Origin: Sediminibacterium salmoneum NBRC 103935
Lineage (GTDB): Bacteria; Bacteroidota; Bacteroidia; Chitinophagales; Chitinophagaceae
Assembly: GCF_000511175.1 (NCBI RefSeq)
Contig: NZ_KI866530.1
Span: 1,077,904-1,134,181, forward strand
DNA length: 56,278 nucleotides
Direction of reading: 5' to 3'
The translations under genes and the position numbers were made by a program. Under the pieces are notes generated by a model. The model saw only the letters and a list, made by a program, of their open reading frames with translations, was not told the origin of the DNA and ran no database searches. This document shows positions 44,432 to 52,979 of this stretch, piece after piece; the first letter of the stretch is position 1; each line of letters opens with the position of its first letter.

Positions 44432-45460
44432 TTATTTATAATGAAAGAAAACCTGGGTAGCTCCAAACCCAAAACGGGGGTCGTACTGGTTTACAAAATG
44501 TTTGACTTCTCTTTTGGTTTTCAGGTAATCGTGTACCTCTTCCCTCAGTTTGCCAACACCAACACCGTGAATAACAATCAACTCCTGCTGTCGGTGACTG
44601 ATGGAAATATCCACCCATTTTTCCAGTTCAGCCAGCTGTATGGACAGTATTTCAAAATTGCTCAGATGCCTGTATTCGTCAGTTAGTTTTTCAATATGTA
44701 AATCAATAACAGATCTTGCCGGAGGCAGGTATTCCTTTATTTTTCCGGCATCATATACTTTATATCCCTTTGCCTTAAGGCTGTCAAGTGGCAGGGACTC
44801 TGCTTGTTTATCGGGATATTGGGTAAATAAAGTATAGGAAAAAGTGGGCTCATTGTTTTCCTTCAGCTGCTCAATTTTTTGAAAAACCTGTTTGGGTTTC
44901 AATTTCAATTGCACTTCATAATGATCAGCCTTCCCTTTTTGCTCTGGTAATAAACTGAAATCGATGGTGAAAGATGGGGTATCATTTACCTGCTCAAATT
45001 TAATATCGTGCAGATAAAAGTCATGAAAAGGCTGAATTTCATTTACCAGACTGAAATATTCCTCCCCATTAAAATATTGCTGATAAGTAAATCTGAATCC
45101 ATCATTGGTTTTATTTACCAGATGAATTTTCAATAATTCTACAACTTCATCATTAAAATCGTCGAGGGCAAATTTTGGGATGAAAGAAAGCCAGACACCT
45201 TCAGATACTTTTATCTGATTAGGCTTTGGTGCTTCCTTTGCTATCTGATCTACATATACCTTAGGTTCCAGTTTCTTCTGTGGTATCAGTTTCTTCTCCA
45301 TAAATCTTTTAAAATAGGGAAAATCAATCTGGTCCATATAGGCAGGAAACTTCACTCCCCTTACTTCAATCATCACCATTTTATCGTTGATGATTTCAAT
45401 TACCTTACCTTCTTCATTGCTATGCAACACTAAAATATCATCCCCAACTTGGTATTTCAT
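44432..45460 (-). CDS. DUF2027-Smr domain protein (MutS2-type Smr)
   Basis: A 342-residue protein without a MutS ATPase. The N-terminus (about residues 1-60, VLHSNEEGKVIEIINDKMVMIEVRG) is the small beta domain of DUF2027 proteins, and the middle is beta-rich. The C-terminal about 90 residues are an Smr domain with the DLH motif (VIDLHIEKLTD) and HGVGVGKLREEVHDYL (H-G-x-G-x-G-x-L). Smr domains act as nucleases on DNA or RNA, and in MutS2-type proteins in ribosome rescue. The start overlaps the permease stop by one base (TGATG). Its position upstream of rnpB is noted but no functional tie is proposed. Confidence 0.82.
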   Translation of the reverse strand: MKYQVGDDILVLHSNEEGKVIEIINDKMVMIEVRGVKFPAYMDQIDFPYFKRFMEKKLIPQKKLEPKVYVDQIAKEAPKPNQIKVSEGVWLSFIPKFALDDFNDEVVELLKIHLVNKTNDGFRFTYQQYFNGEEYFSLVNEIQPFHDFYLHDIKFEQVNDTPSFTIDFSLLPEQKGKADHYEVQLKLKPKQVFQKIEQLKENNEPTFSYTLFTQYPDKQAESLPLDSLKAKGYKVYDAGKIKEYLPPARSVIDLHIEKLTDEYRHLSNFEILSIQLAELEKWVDISISHRQQELIVIHGVGVGKLREEVHDYLKTKREVKHFVNQYDPRFGFGATQVFFHYK

Positions 45461-47154
45461 CAGCTCGCCAGTTTACTCTTGTTTTTACCGTATAAAAAAT
45501 AAATAATCAATCCCAGAGACATCCATCCAAAAAACCATAACCAGCTAATGGCGGGAATCTCAATCATCAGATACAAACAACACAATGCACCTGCAACAGG
45601 GATAAAAGAAAAAGCATGTTTAAAACTAAAAAAAGCAGTTACCAATGCAATCAGCATGAAAACCAGAAACAACACTTCCTGAAAACCCTCGTGACCCAGA
45701 TTGGCAAAAGCATCATTAATTCTGGTTCTGGAAAACCAGGTCATAATAAGAACCAGTGCCGGTATAATGAACTTCCCATTAATATATGGCAATTTGAATC
45801 CTTTTCTGGCCACATTTTCATTCATTTTGGGCAATAACAAAACACCAAAACATACCAATACAAAGGCAAACAAGGTACCGATGCTGGTTAAGTCTGTCAT
45901 GAAACCACTGCTGATAAACAAAGATGGTACAGCTACAATTAAACCAGTAAGAATTGTAGAGAATCCAGGAGTCTGGTATTTCGGGTGTACTTCTGCAAAT
46001 TTTTTGGGTAATAATCCATCCCTGCTCATGCTCATCCAGATTCTGGGCTGCCCCATCTGAAACACCAGCAATACACTGGTAGTAGCAACCACAGCACTAA
46101 TTGAAATAATGTATCCGATTTTGTTCATGTTCAGCTTATCAAAAACATAGGCCAGCGGATCATCTACTTTCAATTCACTGTAATGAACCATGCCTGTTAA
46201 CACCAATGCAACCAAGATGTATAAAACAGTGCAGATTAATAAAGAATAAATCATCCCCTTGGGTAAATCTCGCTGCGGGTCCTTACACTCTTCCGCAGTG
46301 GTTGAAATGGCATCAAACCCTATATAGGCATAGAATACCGCTGATACCCCTGCCAGTACACCTCCGAAACCATTGGGTAAAAAAGGAGTCCAGTTGTCTG
46401 TATCCACATAAAAAAATCCCAAAACAATAATACCAATGATTACTGCCAGTTTAAATATTACCATCAGGTTCGTGCTCTTCTTGCTTTCTTTAATCCCTAT
46501 ATAAGCCAGCCCGGTAATAATCATCACAATAAAAAAAGCAGGCACATTCAGAATCACTTTCCAGGATCCTATCATGGGCGCATTCATAATGGCATCATAG
46601 CCCAGTCTGGCATGTTTGGTCATTGTTTCAGGGGCTTCCCCGGCTGCAAGTGCTTTTACTGCTTCCTCATAGCCGAGTTGCGCATTACTGGCATTGGTAG
46701 CCAGCCATCCGGGCAAACTGATATTAAATCCCTCCAGCAGATTGTTGAAATATCCACTCCAGCTAATGGCCACTACTATATTTCCAATAGCATACTCCAA
46801 AATCAAAGCCCATCCAATAATCCATGCCACCAGTTCGCCAAAAGAAACATAAGCATACGTATATGCACTACCAGAAATAGGAATTCTACTGGCAAATTCT
46901 GCATAACAAAGTGCACTGAATCCACAGGTTATAGCCGTAATTACAAAAAGAAAAGCAATCCCGGGTCCTCCATTATAGGCAGCAGAACCGATGGTAGAGA
47001 AAATGCCTGCACCAATTACAGCTGCAATCCCCATAAAAGTCAGGTCCTTTACGCCCAGTACTTTTTTTAATCCAGTTCCATGACCGTCGGTTTTACCCGC
47101 TGCTGCGTCTGCAGTAATTATATCAATTGATTTCTTTCTAAACAAAGATGACAT
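45460..47154 (-). CDS. APC-superfamily amino acid permease (cationic amino acid transporter type)
   Basis: A 564-residue membrane protein with about 14 hydrophobic helices. The N-terminal signature GIAAVIGAGIFSTIGSAAYNGG is the classical APC motif (G-A-V-I-G-A-G-I-F) in helix 1, followed by CYAEFASRIPISGSAYTYAY, as in cationic amino acid transporters (CAT, YfnA-like). The insert between about residues 170-215 is a soluble loop seen in this subgroup. It probably imports amino acids by proton symport. It lies 31 bases after the polyprenyl synthase gene. Confidence 0.88.
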   Translation of the reverse strand: MSSLFRKKSIDIITADAAAGKTDGHGTGLKKVLGVKDLTFMGIAAVIGAGIFSTIGSAAYNGGPGIAFLFVITAITCGFSALCYAEFASRIPISGSAYTYAYVSFGELVAWIIGWALILEYAIGNIVVAISWSGYFNNLLEGFNISLPGWLATNASNAQLGYEEAVKALAAGEAPETMTKHARLGYDAIMNAPMIGSWKVILNVPAFFIVMIITGLAYIGIKESKKSTNLMVIFKLAVIIGIIVLGFFYVDTDNWTPFLPNGFGGVLAGVSAVFYAYIGFDAISTTAEECKDPQRDLPKGMIYSLLICTVLYILVALVLTGMVHYSELKVDDPLAYVFDKLNMNKIGYIISISAVVATTSVLLVFQMGQPRIWMSMSRDGLLPKKFAEVHPKYQTPGFSTILTGLIVAVPSLFISSGFMTDLTSIGTLFAFVLVCFGVLLLPKMNENVARKGFKLPYINGKFIIPALVLIMTWFSRTRINDAFANLGHEGFQEVLFLVFMLIALVTAFFSFKHAFSFIPVAGALCCLYLMIEIPAISWLWFFGWMSLGLIIYFLYGKNKSKLAS

Positions 47155-47185
47155 GCTACATGAATTTGGTAGGAAGATAAGTAAA

Positions 47186-48151
47186 TTAAACGTCTCTCTG
47201 AATCAGGAAGTCTGCCAATTCCTTGAGCGGTTTCTTTCTGGCAGAGACTACTGCAATGGCTTCCAGGTGTTCCATTGCCTTTTGTAAATATTGTTCTTTC
47301 AGGGTATTGGCCCATGCATCCACCCCGCAGGCTTTATAAATAGCCAGCACTTTCTGAACCTTGTCGGCAGACTGCCCCTGCATTAAACTGTACAATTCTC
47401 TTCTCTGATCTTCAGGCGCAACATCCAGGGTATGCAACAATAAAAATGTTTTTTTATTCTGACGGATATCTCCTCCTACTTCTTTTCCAAATTTTTGAGG
47501 GTCCCCGAATGCGTCCAGGTAATCGTCCTGAATTTGAAAAGCAATCCCCAGATTTTTGCCGAATTCATACAGATGTTTGCAATTGCCTTCGCTTGCACCA
47601 CCAATAATGGCCCCCATTTCCAAACTGGCAGCGAGTAATACAGAAGTCTTCAGCGTAATCATTTCAATGTAAGCTTCCAGGGTAACCTGATTCTGATTTT
47701 CAAAATCCATATCGTATTGCTGCCCTTCACAAACTTCCTTTGCTGTCTTATTAAAAAGCCTTAAAATTTTTTGCAGATAGCTGCCATTAATTTTGTTCAA
47801 TTCTTCATAAGATTCAATCATCATGACATCTCCGGATAATATGGCAGTGCTTTGATTGTATTTGGTATGAATGGTTTCCATTCCTCTTCTAAGGGCAGCT
47901 GCATCCATGATATCATCATGGATCAATGTGAAATTATGAAACAGTTCCACCGCTGCGGCAAGATGGTAAGCATCTTCATGTATATCATCGAACAATTCAT
48001 TCCCCATTAAACACAGGATTGGGCGGATTCTTTTGCCTCCAATAGTTAAAAAATAATTACAGGGCTCATAAAGAGTTGCAGGAGTTGAAGGAAACGGCGA
48101 TTGATTAAATCGCTGACTGAATGCTGCTGATAAATCTTTGAATGAAAACAT
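47186..48151 (-). CDS. Polyprenyl (isoprenoid) diphosphate synthase
   Basis: A 321-residue trans-prenyltransferase of the all-alpha type. The first aspartate-rich motif is DDIMDAA (in TLIHDDIMD) and the second is QDDYLDAFGD, both with intact D-D-x-x-D; the region GGKRIRPIL near residue 35 and TSVLLAASLEMGA near 169 are also conserved. It condenses IPP with allylic diphosphates to FPP, GGPP or longer chains used for quinones and lipid carriers; chain length is not predictable by eye. A TAGGTTTG box (48156-48163) followed by TAGC precedes the ATG by four bases, which suggests a leaderless mRNA. Confidence 0.88.
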   Translation of the reverse strand: MFSFKDLSAAFSQRFNQSPFPSTPATLYEPCNYFLTIGGKRIRPILCLMGNELFDDIHEDAYHLAAAVELFHNFTLIHDDIMDAAALRRGMETIHTKYNQSTAILSGDVMMIESYEELNKINGSYLQKILRLFNKTAKEVCEGQQYDMDFENQNQVTLEAYIEMITLKTSVLLAASLEMGAIIGGASEGNCKHLYEFGKNLGIAFQIQDDYLDAFGDPQKFGKEVGGDIRQNKKTFLLLHTLDVAPEDQRRELYSLMQGQSADKVQKVLAIYKACGVDAWANTLKEQYLQKAMEHLEAIAVVSARKKPLKELADFLIQRDV

Positions 48152-48155
48152 GCTA

Positions 48156-48163
48156 CAAACCTA
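48156..48163 (-). promoter_or_regulatory. -7 box of the polyprenyl synthase gene
   Basis: TAGGTTTG on the minus strand is an exact TAnnTTTG match, followed by TAGC and the ATG at 48151. No good -33 box was found. Confidence 0.5.
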
Positions 48164-48254
48164 ATTATAAAATGATGGAACTATTCAGCAGCTTAACAAT
48201 TTTTTTAGCATTCAGTTGCAGATTGGCACGATTTTGTAAGGATAATCCTAAACA

Positions 48255-48737
48255 ATGAACATGAGAAAATTGATGATGGTATTGGCGCTTGCCTTTACAG
48301 TAAGTTTAGTACACGCACAAAACAATGGTAGCACTTATCAAACTGCACTGGGTGTTAAAATGTATCCCGGCGCTATTTCGGTAAAACACTTCACACAAAA
48401 AGGAAGAGCACTGGAAGGATTGGGTTATATTTCAAATGATGGATTCAGACTAACCGGATTATACGAACTGCATTTCCCTATTGCAGGTGCAGAAGGTCTT
48501 CAATGGTATGTGGGTGGTGGTGGCCATATTGGTGTATGGAGCGACAACTGGAAATCGAGATACCCCAACAGAGCAGACGGTATTGCTATTGGTGTAGATG
48601 GTGTATTGGGATTGGATTATAAAATTAAAGGAGCTCCGCTCAATCTAAGTTTCGACTGGCAGCCCTCCTTTAACTTTATCGGATATAATTATTTTGAAGG
48701 TGGATGGGGTGGATTAGCAATACGCTATACATTTTAA
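48255..48737 (+). CDS. Small exported protein, probable outer-membrane barrel
   Basis: A 160-residue protein with signal peptide MRKLMMVLALAFTVSLVHAQ (starts MNMRKLM; the second Met at 48261 is also possible). The mature part alternates polar and hydrophobic residues in many short strands with Gly-rich turns (WYVGGGGHIGVWSD, GVDGVLGLDY, NLSFDWQPSFNFIGYN) and ends with an aromatic residue (RYTF). This fits a small eight-stranded outer-membrane beta-barrel. I do not recognise a named family. It is a single gene, divergent from the polyprenyl synthase gene and convergent with the next. Confidence 0.7.
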   Translation: MNMRKLMMVLALAFTVSLVHAQNNGSTYQTALGVKMYPGAISVKHFTQKGRALEGLGYISNDGFRLTGLYELHFPIAGAEGLQWYVGGGGHIGVWSDNWKSRYPNRADGIAIGVDGVLGLDYKIKGAPLNLSFDWQPSFNFIGYNYFEGGWGGLAIRYTF

Positions 48738-48769
48738 ACCCTTTTACACCGTATTTTTTTGAATCCCAA

Positions 48770-49180
48770 CTAAAAAAACAATTGAGATAATACGTTGGCC
48801 GGATCATTGGTAGCCGGCTTTAGCCCTAAGAATTTATTCATTTGATTCTTTAACAATATTCCGGCCAACTTAGATTTCAAACCTTGGAAAATACCAGACT
48901 GACGCTGCGTATATTCTGCAGGATTGGTTTTTTGCTTATCAATAAATTGTGCTTTTTGTTTCAGATATTCAGTAACCGCTTCCGCTACTTTTGGCTTTTG
49001 CGCGCCTGTTAGTGCCAATGCAGGGCCTAATTTACCCATGATACCTCCGGAAAGACTATTTACATCGAATCCGGCAACTGCACCTACCGCTTTTGCCTTG
49101 TCTAAAACATTTCCCAACTGTGCTTGGGTTTGAATAACAGAAGCCAGTAAAATGGCTGAAAACAGTACTAACTTTTTCAT
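48770..49180 (-). CDS. Small exported protein of unknown function
   Basis: A 136-residue protein with a signal peptide (MKKLVLFSAILLASVIQTQA) and a short helical mature domain (LTGAQKPKVAEAVTEYLKQKAQFIDKQ). Family not recognised; the basic helix followed by LKSKLAGILLKNQMNKFLG suggests a small helical bundle. It starts seven bases after the ftsY stop, so it is probably co-transcribed with ftsY. Confidence 0.6.
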   Translation of the reverse strand: MKKLVLFSAILLASVIQTQAQLGNVLDKAKAVGAVAGFDVNSLSGGIMGKLGPALALTGAQKPKVAEAVTEYLKQKAQFIDKQKTNPAEYTQRQSGIFQGLKSKLAGILLKNQMNKFLGLKPATNDPANVLSQLFF

Positions 49181-49187
49181 TGCTTAT

Positions 49188-50150
49188 TTATTTTTGAATT
49201 GAAAATAAAGTATCTACAAATGCTTCTTTATTAAAAATGAGCAGGTCTTCTACTTTTTCACCTACCCCTATATATTTTACAGGAATGTTGAATTGATTGG
49301 CAATGGCCAATACAACCCCACCTTTAGCTGTACCATCCAGTTTGGTAATGGCCAAAGCACTTACATTGGTTGTAGCCGTAAAATGCCTTGCCTGCTCAAC
49401 CGCATTCTGCCCGGTTGATCCATCCAGCACCAACAATACTTCGTGGGGGCCTTCCGGTACAATTTTCTGAATGACTCTTTTAATTTTATTCAGCTCATCC
49501 ATCAGATGGGCTTTGTTGTGCAATCGGCCTGCTGTATCAATAATTACGATATCTGCGTTTTTGGCTACGGCGCTGGCTACCGTATCATAAGCCACCGCAC
49601 TCGGGTCTGAGCCCATTGCCTGTTTCACAATGGGTACTCCCACTCTTTCGCTCCAGATGGTCAACTGATCCACAGCTGCTGCTCTGAAAGTGTCCGCTGC
49701 CCCTAATACAACGGAATTACCGGCAGCCTTAAAACGGGATGCCAGCTTGCCAATCGTTGTAGTTTTACCAACACCGTTAACGCCCACCACCAGAATGATA
49801 TATGGTTTTTTCCCTTCGGGGATTTGGAAACCCTGTAAGGAATCCAAAGGTGCATCTACTAAAACCGATGCAATTTCTTTTTGAAGTATTGTATTTAATT
49901 CGCTGGTATTGAGATATTTATCATTTTTTACCCTCTGTTCAATTTTGCGAATGATCTGCAATGTGGTATCTACACCAACATCGGCGCCAATTAAAGCTTC
50001 TTCCAGATTATCCAGCACTTCGTCATCAATCGTGGTTTTACCTGCAATGGCTTTGGTAATTTTAGACAGGAATCCTTCCTTGGTTTTTTGCAAACCCTGA
50101 TCCAGACTCTCTTTTTCCTTTTTCCCGAATAATTTATCAAAAAAGCCCAT
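49188..50150 (-). CDS. ftsY: FtsY, signal recognition particle receptor GTPase
   Basis: A 320-residue SRP GTPase. The N domain (about residues 20-95, ALIGADVGVDTTLQII) is followed by the G domain with G1 GVNGVGKTTTIGKL, G2/IBD region GAADTFRAAAVDQL, G3 DTAGRLHNK and G4 TKLDGTAKGG, ending in PVKYIGVGEKVEDLLIF. It docks ribosome-SRP complexes at the inner membrane for co-translational insertion. The N-terminal A domain is short, as in many non-enteric bacteria. A terminator hairpin (50179-50206) separates it from the DUF4295/L33/L28 genes upstream. Confidence 0.95.
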   Translation of the reverse strand: MGFFDKLFGKKEKESLDQGLQKTKEGFLSKITKAIAGKTTIDDEVLDNLEEALIGADVGVDTTLQIIRKIEQRVKNDKYLNTSELNTILQKEIASVLVDAPLDSLQGFQIPEGKKPYIILVVGVNGVGKTTTIGKLASRFKAAGNSVVLGAADTFRAAAVDQLTIWSERVGVPIVKQAMGSDPSAVAYDTVASAVAKNADIVIIDTAGRLHNKAHLMDELNKIKRVIQKIVPEGPHEVLLVLDGSTGQNAVEQARHFTATTNVSALAITKLDGTAKGGVVLAIANQFNIPVKYIGVGEKVEDLLIFNKEAFVDTLFSIQK

Positions 50151-50178
50151 GGTCGATATTTATTGGTTTAATACAAAA

Positions 50179-50206
50179 AAGCCTCCGACGATGAAGAAGG
50201 AAGCTT
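50179..50206 (-). terminator. Intrinsic terminator after the L28-L33-DUF4295 genes
   Basis: On the minus strand AAGCTTCC and GGAGGCTT pair over eight bases (one G-U), with a 12-base loop, followed by TTTTTTG. It lies between DUF4295 and ftsY. Confidence 0.8.
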
Positions 50207-50228
50207 TAACATTATTGACAACGAAAGA

Positions 50229-50402
50229 CTACTTGTTAGCGATAAAATCGTTCACTTTGTCTTTGTGTATAATTTGCTCTTTGAAAGTATAAGCACCAGT
50301 CTTAGGGCTACGAACGGCCTTAATAACTTTGGTCCAGTTCTTTGCTTCAGCTGCTGCTTTTAAGTCTTTTACTTTCGCGTTTTTGGAAGCTACTTTAGCC
50401 AT
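50229..50402 (-). CDS. DUF4295 protein (Bacteroidota ribosome-associated small protein)
   Basis: A 57-residue, basic protein (MAKVASKNAKVKDLKAAAEA at the start, then WTKVIKAVRSPKTGAYTFKE) that matches the DUF4295 family. It starts two bases after the L33 stop, in the L28-L33-DUF4295 operon found across Bacteroidota. From memory, this family was identified in the Flavobacterium johnsoniae ribosome structure as a ribosomal protein (bL38); I have not been able to check that. Lys/Arg content and operon support a ribosomal role. Confidence 0.85.
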   Translation of the reverse strand: MAKVASKNAKVKDLKAAAEAKNWTKVIKAVRSPKTGAYTFKEQIIHKDKVNDFIANK

Positions 50403-50404
50403 GA

Positions 50405-50587
50405 TTATTTGATTTCTTTATGAACGGTTACTTTTTTCAAAATTGGGTTGAATTTCTTCAATTCAATACGCTCAGGCGTATTCTTCTTGTTCTTGGTAGT
50501 AATATAGCGACTGGTACCCGGCTGACCGCTGGTCTTGTGCTCGGTACACTCTAGTATTACTTGAACCCTGTTACCTTTCTTTGCCAT
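50405..50587 (-). CDS. rpmG: 50S ribosomal protein L33
   Basis: A 60-residue protein ([20 protein letters not shown] at the start) with the L33 signature [20 protein letters not shown]. It has a single cysteine and lacks the two Cys pairs, so it is the zinc-independent form. It starts 25 bases after the L28 stop. Confidence 0.95.
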   Translation of the reverse strand: MAKKGNRVQVILECTEHKTSGQPGTSRYITTKNKKNTPERIELKKFNPILKKVTVHKEIK

Positions 50588-50612
50588 TTTATAGGTAGTT
50601 TACTGTGTTTAG

Positions 50613-50849
50613 TTAGATTTTAGCGCCGTTGGCTCTCATTTCTTTAATTACTGTACTTAAACCATTCTTATTGATGGTTCTTAAAGCGTCTGTAGACACT
50701 TTTAACGTTACCCAACGATCTTCTTCAGCAAAGAAGAAGCGCTTCTTTTGCAAATTAGGTAAGAAACGACGCTTGGTTTTAATGTTTGAGTGAGAAACAC
50801 TGTTACCAACTATTGGCTTTTTACCGGTTATCTGACATACTCTTGCCAT
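50613..50849 (-). CDS. rpmB: 50S ribosomal protein L28
   Basis: A 78-residue protein with [36 protein letters not shown] and a C-terminal [14 protein letters not shown], clearly L28. First gene of the operon L28-L33-DUF4295. Only one Cys is present (Cys5), so it is a zinc-free form. A strong promoter lies 35 bases upstream (50884-50914), and a short hairpin sits at the start of the leader. Confidence 0.95.
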   Translation of the reverse strand: MARVCQITGKKPIVGNSVSHSNIKTKRRFLPNLQKKRFFFAEEDRWVTLKVSTDALRTINKNGLSTVIKEMRANGAKI

Positions 50850-50865
50850 GACTCTAATGTTTTTT

Positions 50866-50880
50866 TCCGATTTTTTCGGA
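50866..50880 (-). promoter_or_regulatory. Short hairpin in the L28 leader
   Basis: TCCGA-AAAAA-TCGGA on the minus strand, five base pairs with a five-base A loop, would begin at about the predicted 5' end of the mRNA. It is followed by an A-rich run before the ATG. Confidence 0.4.
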
Positions 50881-50883
50881 CGG

Positions 50884-50914
50884 CAAAGGTAGGAAAATTC
50901 ACCAAATTAACAAA
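50884..50914 (-). promoter_or_regulatory. Promoter of the L28 operon (TTTG-N19-TACCTTTG)
   Basis: On the minus strand TTTG (50911-50914) and TACCTTTG (50884-50891) are exact matches to the Bacteroidota -33 and -7 consensus with a 19-base spacer. The expected start is near 50880. Confidence 0.8.
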
Positions 50915-51144
50915 CCTAACAAAGTATTTTTTCCATTTTTTTTAAAAAAAGCCTCCATTTATCAAGTGTGAAAAACACTTTAACAATTTTCATCACAGGA
51001 AAACAGCCCTTAACTTTTCCTAAACAATCCGCGCCAATCCCTTATCTGAATTGAATTTGAGCAAATATACCCTATTTCTGCTGACCGCCGCTCCTACCAT
51101 TCATCTATTAGGGCTATATGGCCATGTAACCTATCACAATTGCC

Positions 51145-51175
51145 TTCGTCTGATATATGCAAGCCAGTAGTTTTG
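51145..51175 (+). promoter_or_regulatory. Promoter of the 51213 gene (TTCG-N19-TAGTTTTG)
   Basis: TAGTTTTG (51168-51175) matches TAnnTTTG exactly; TTCG (51145-51148) is a one-base variant of TTTG, with a 19-base spacer. The leader would be about 33 bases, A-rich, a pattern favoured before Bacteroidota start codons. Confidence 0.65.
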
Positions 51176-51212
51176 ACTTGTAAATAATAAAAAACAAACA
51201 AAATATAAAAAC

Positions 51213-51650
51213 ATGAAAAAGATTCTTTTTGCAGCCGCCATCTTAGTAAGCACCAGCAGTTTTGCCAACCCAATTAACCCGGAATCAGACAAGGGAAACT
51301 TAAAAAGCCTTTTGGGTAAAGTAAGTAATGTACAATGGAAATCTGCTGCCAAATTTGAAAAAGCAAGTGTTCAGGTAGAAGAACAAAAAGTAGAAGTATT
51401 TTATAATACAGACGGGGACTTAATTGGTACCACCCGCTACCAGGATTTTGACAAACTGCCTAAAAATGCATTAAAAACCATTACCAGCAAGTATACATTC
51501 CCTGAATATGCTTTACAGGAGTGTATTGCATTTACCAACGAATACAATGAAACCAGTTATTATGTGTCTATGACTACCGATAAAGAATACCTGGTACTGG
51601 CTATTTCTGATTATGGCGATGTAAGCATATTAACAAATATCAGAAAATAG
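51213..51650 (+). CDS. Small exported protein of unknown function
   Basis: A 145-residue protein with signal peptide MKKILFAAAILVSTSSFA. The mature part resembles small BLUF-free, beta-rich secreted proteins of Bacteroidota (KVSNVQWKSAAKFEKASVQV, VEVFYNTDGDLIGTTRYQDF, and a pattern like PepSY/DUF2874-type domains with NVxW near the start and a D-G-D-L strand). I cannot name the family with certainty. It has its own promoter and terminator, so it is a single-gene unit. Confidence 0.75.
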   Translation: MKKILFAAAILVSTSSFANPINPESDKGNLKSLLGKVSNVQWKSAAKFEKASVQVEEQKVEVFYNTDGDLIGTTRYQDFDKLPKNALKTITSKYTFPEYALQECIAFTNEYNETSYYVSMTTDKEYLVLAISDYGDVSILTNIRK

Positions 51651-51694
51651 TTTCCGCTTACTTCATGGCTCTCTATTAGTTATATGGTTGATGG

Positions 51695-51724
51695 AAGCTG
51701 CTCCTGATATGGGGCAGCTTTTTT
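51695..51724 (+). terminator. Intrinsic terminator of the 51213 gene
   Basis: AAGCTGCTCC and GGGGCAGCTT pair over ten bases (one G-U) around a TGATAT loop, followed by TTTT. It lies just before the end of the convergent anmK gene. Confidence 0.88.
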
Positions 51725-52928
51725 ATTTGGGGAAGCTTATTTTGCCCATGGTTACAGATGGAATGCCTGCATTTCCTCCTCCGATGGATACGGAGCCACC
51801 TGCTACATTTTCATTGGCCAGTACAGCAAAAAGAACGGCTTCCTTGGCATCCGGATGAATATGCAAAGCATCCGTTGTATAAAATACTGCATCAGGTAGA
51901 GAGGCTTTGATATAATCCATGATCATAGGATTATGCATTCCTCCCCCGCTGCTATATACAACAAGATTCTTATGACCAATCAAGTCCTGCCCGCGTTCTA
52001 TTGCCGTAACAATCGTGGAAGCGGTTAAACGGTTTAAGGTGGCCATAATATCGTAATGACTGATTCCTTCTTGGCCAGATCGTTGAATGGCTTTTTCCAG
52101 ATAAGCCAGATTAAACAATTCAGGACCCGTGGTTTTGGGGAAGGACTCTGCAAAGAACGGATCGGACAATAATATATTTAATAAAGCATCATTTACTTTA
52201 CCCTGTAAAGCTATTGCTGCATCCTTATCATAGGCACAATTAAAATACTTCTGTACAAACTGGTCCATCAATGTATTCCCTGGACCGGTATCGGTACTGA
52301 ATATTTTAGCTGCATCCAGGCTGCCGGGTAAAAAAGTATAATTGGCAATTCCCCCGATATTCAGCATAATCCGGTCTTCTCCCTTTTTACTGAAAATGAA
52401 ATAATCACCGTAAACCGCCAATGGAGCGCCTTCGCCTCCTGCCGCAATATGTTTCTGCCTGAAATCGCTCATCGTGATGATTCCGGTTTTTACAGCAATC
52501 TGGTCCCCGTCTCCAATCTGAAGGGTTGCATTGCCGTATTGAGGTTTGCCGTGCAAAAGCTTGGGAGCATGGTAGACCGTTTGCCCATGGCTGGCAATCA
52601 TGTCTATTTCGGCGGGTTGAATCCCCCAACCCTTTAATGCCTTTAATATCATGGCTGCATGCTGCTCACCCACCCAGGGATTTAACAGACATAGCAATTC
52701 AAAATCAATTGTCTTTTTAGAAAAAATTTCCCTGATAGCCGATTTGAATGTTTCATCAAAAGGAATGGTGGTGAAATGCTTTACAGCTACTTCTGTTTCC
52801 ATGCCACTGCCAGTAATATCGCAAACTGCAATATCCAATCCGTCCAGAGAAGTACCACTCATTAAACCAATGATGGTTCTTTTTGGGGCAGCACCCATCT
52901 TAGCTAACTGAGCAATATACTGGTTCAT
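51723..52928 (-). CDS. anmK: Anhydro-N-acetylmuramic acid kinase
   Basis: A 401-residue sugar kinase of the AnmK family. The N-terminal GLMSGTSLDGLDIAVCDI motif, HGQTVYHAP and TDTGPGNTLMDQF, then VYSSGGGMHNPMIMDYIK and a late HPDAKEAVLFAVLANE, are diagnostic. It converts anhydro-MurNAc and ATP to MurNAc-6-phosphate, in peptidoglycan recycling. It stands alone on its strand, convergent with the 51213 gene. Confidence 0.93.
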   Translation of the reverse strand: MNQYIAQLAKMGAAPKRTIIGLMSGTSLDGLDIAVCDITGSGMETEVAVKHFTTIPFDETFKSAIREIFSKKTIDFELLCLLNPWVGEQHAAMILKALKGWGIQPAEIDMIASHGQTVYHAPKLLHGKPQYGNATLQIGDGDQIAVKTGIITMSDFRQKHIAAGGEGAPLAVYGDYFIFSKKGEDRIMLNIGGIANYTFLPGSLDAAKIFSTDTGPGNTLMDQFVQKYFNCAYDKDAAIALQGKVNDALLNILLSDPFFAESFPKTTGPELFNLAYLEKAIQRSGQEGISHYDIMATLNRLTASTIVTAIERGQDLIGHKNLVVYSSGGGMHNPMIMDYIKASLPDAVFYTTDALHIHPDAKEAVLFAVLANENVAGGSVSIGGGNAGIPSVTMGKISFPK

Positions 52929-52979
52929 GGTCGAAAATTTTACCTAAAATACGCAAATAACCGCAGGAAAAATGGCTTT

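Larger units (their letters stand above)
50850..51212. other. 363-base intergenic region with two divergent promoters
   Basis: It holds the L28 promoter (-), its leader hairpin, and the promoter of the 51213 gene (+). The middle, about 50930-51140, shows only A/T runs (TTTTTTTTAAAAAAA near 50940) and no ORF, RNA gene or long repeat that I can recognise. Confidence 0.6.

Noticed and set aside
46612..47070. 152-residue ORF on the plus strand
   Set aside because: Antisense to the amino acid permease gene; composition (Cys, Ser, Asn rich) is that of a shadow frame.
48222..48237. Sigma-54-like sequence TTGGCACGATTTTGTA upstream of the 48255 gene
   Set aside because: The GG to GT distance is nine bases instead of ten and the second element is GT, not GC, so it misses the strict sigma-54 rules.
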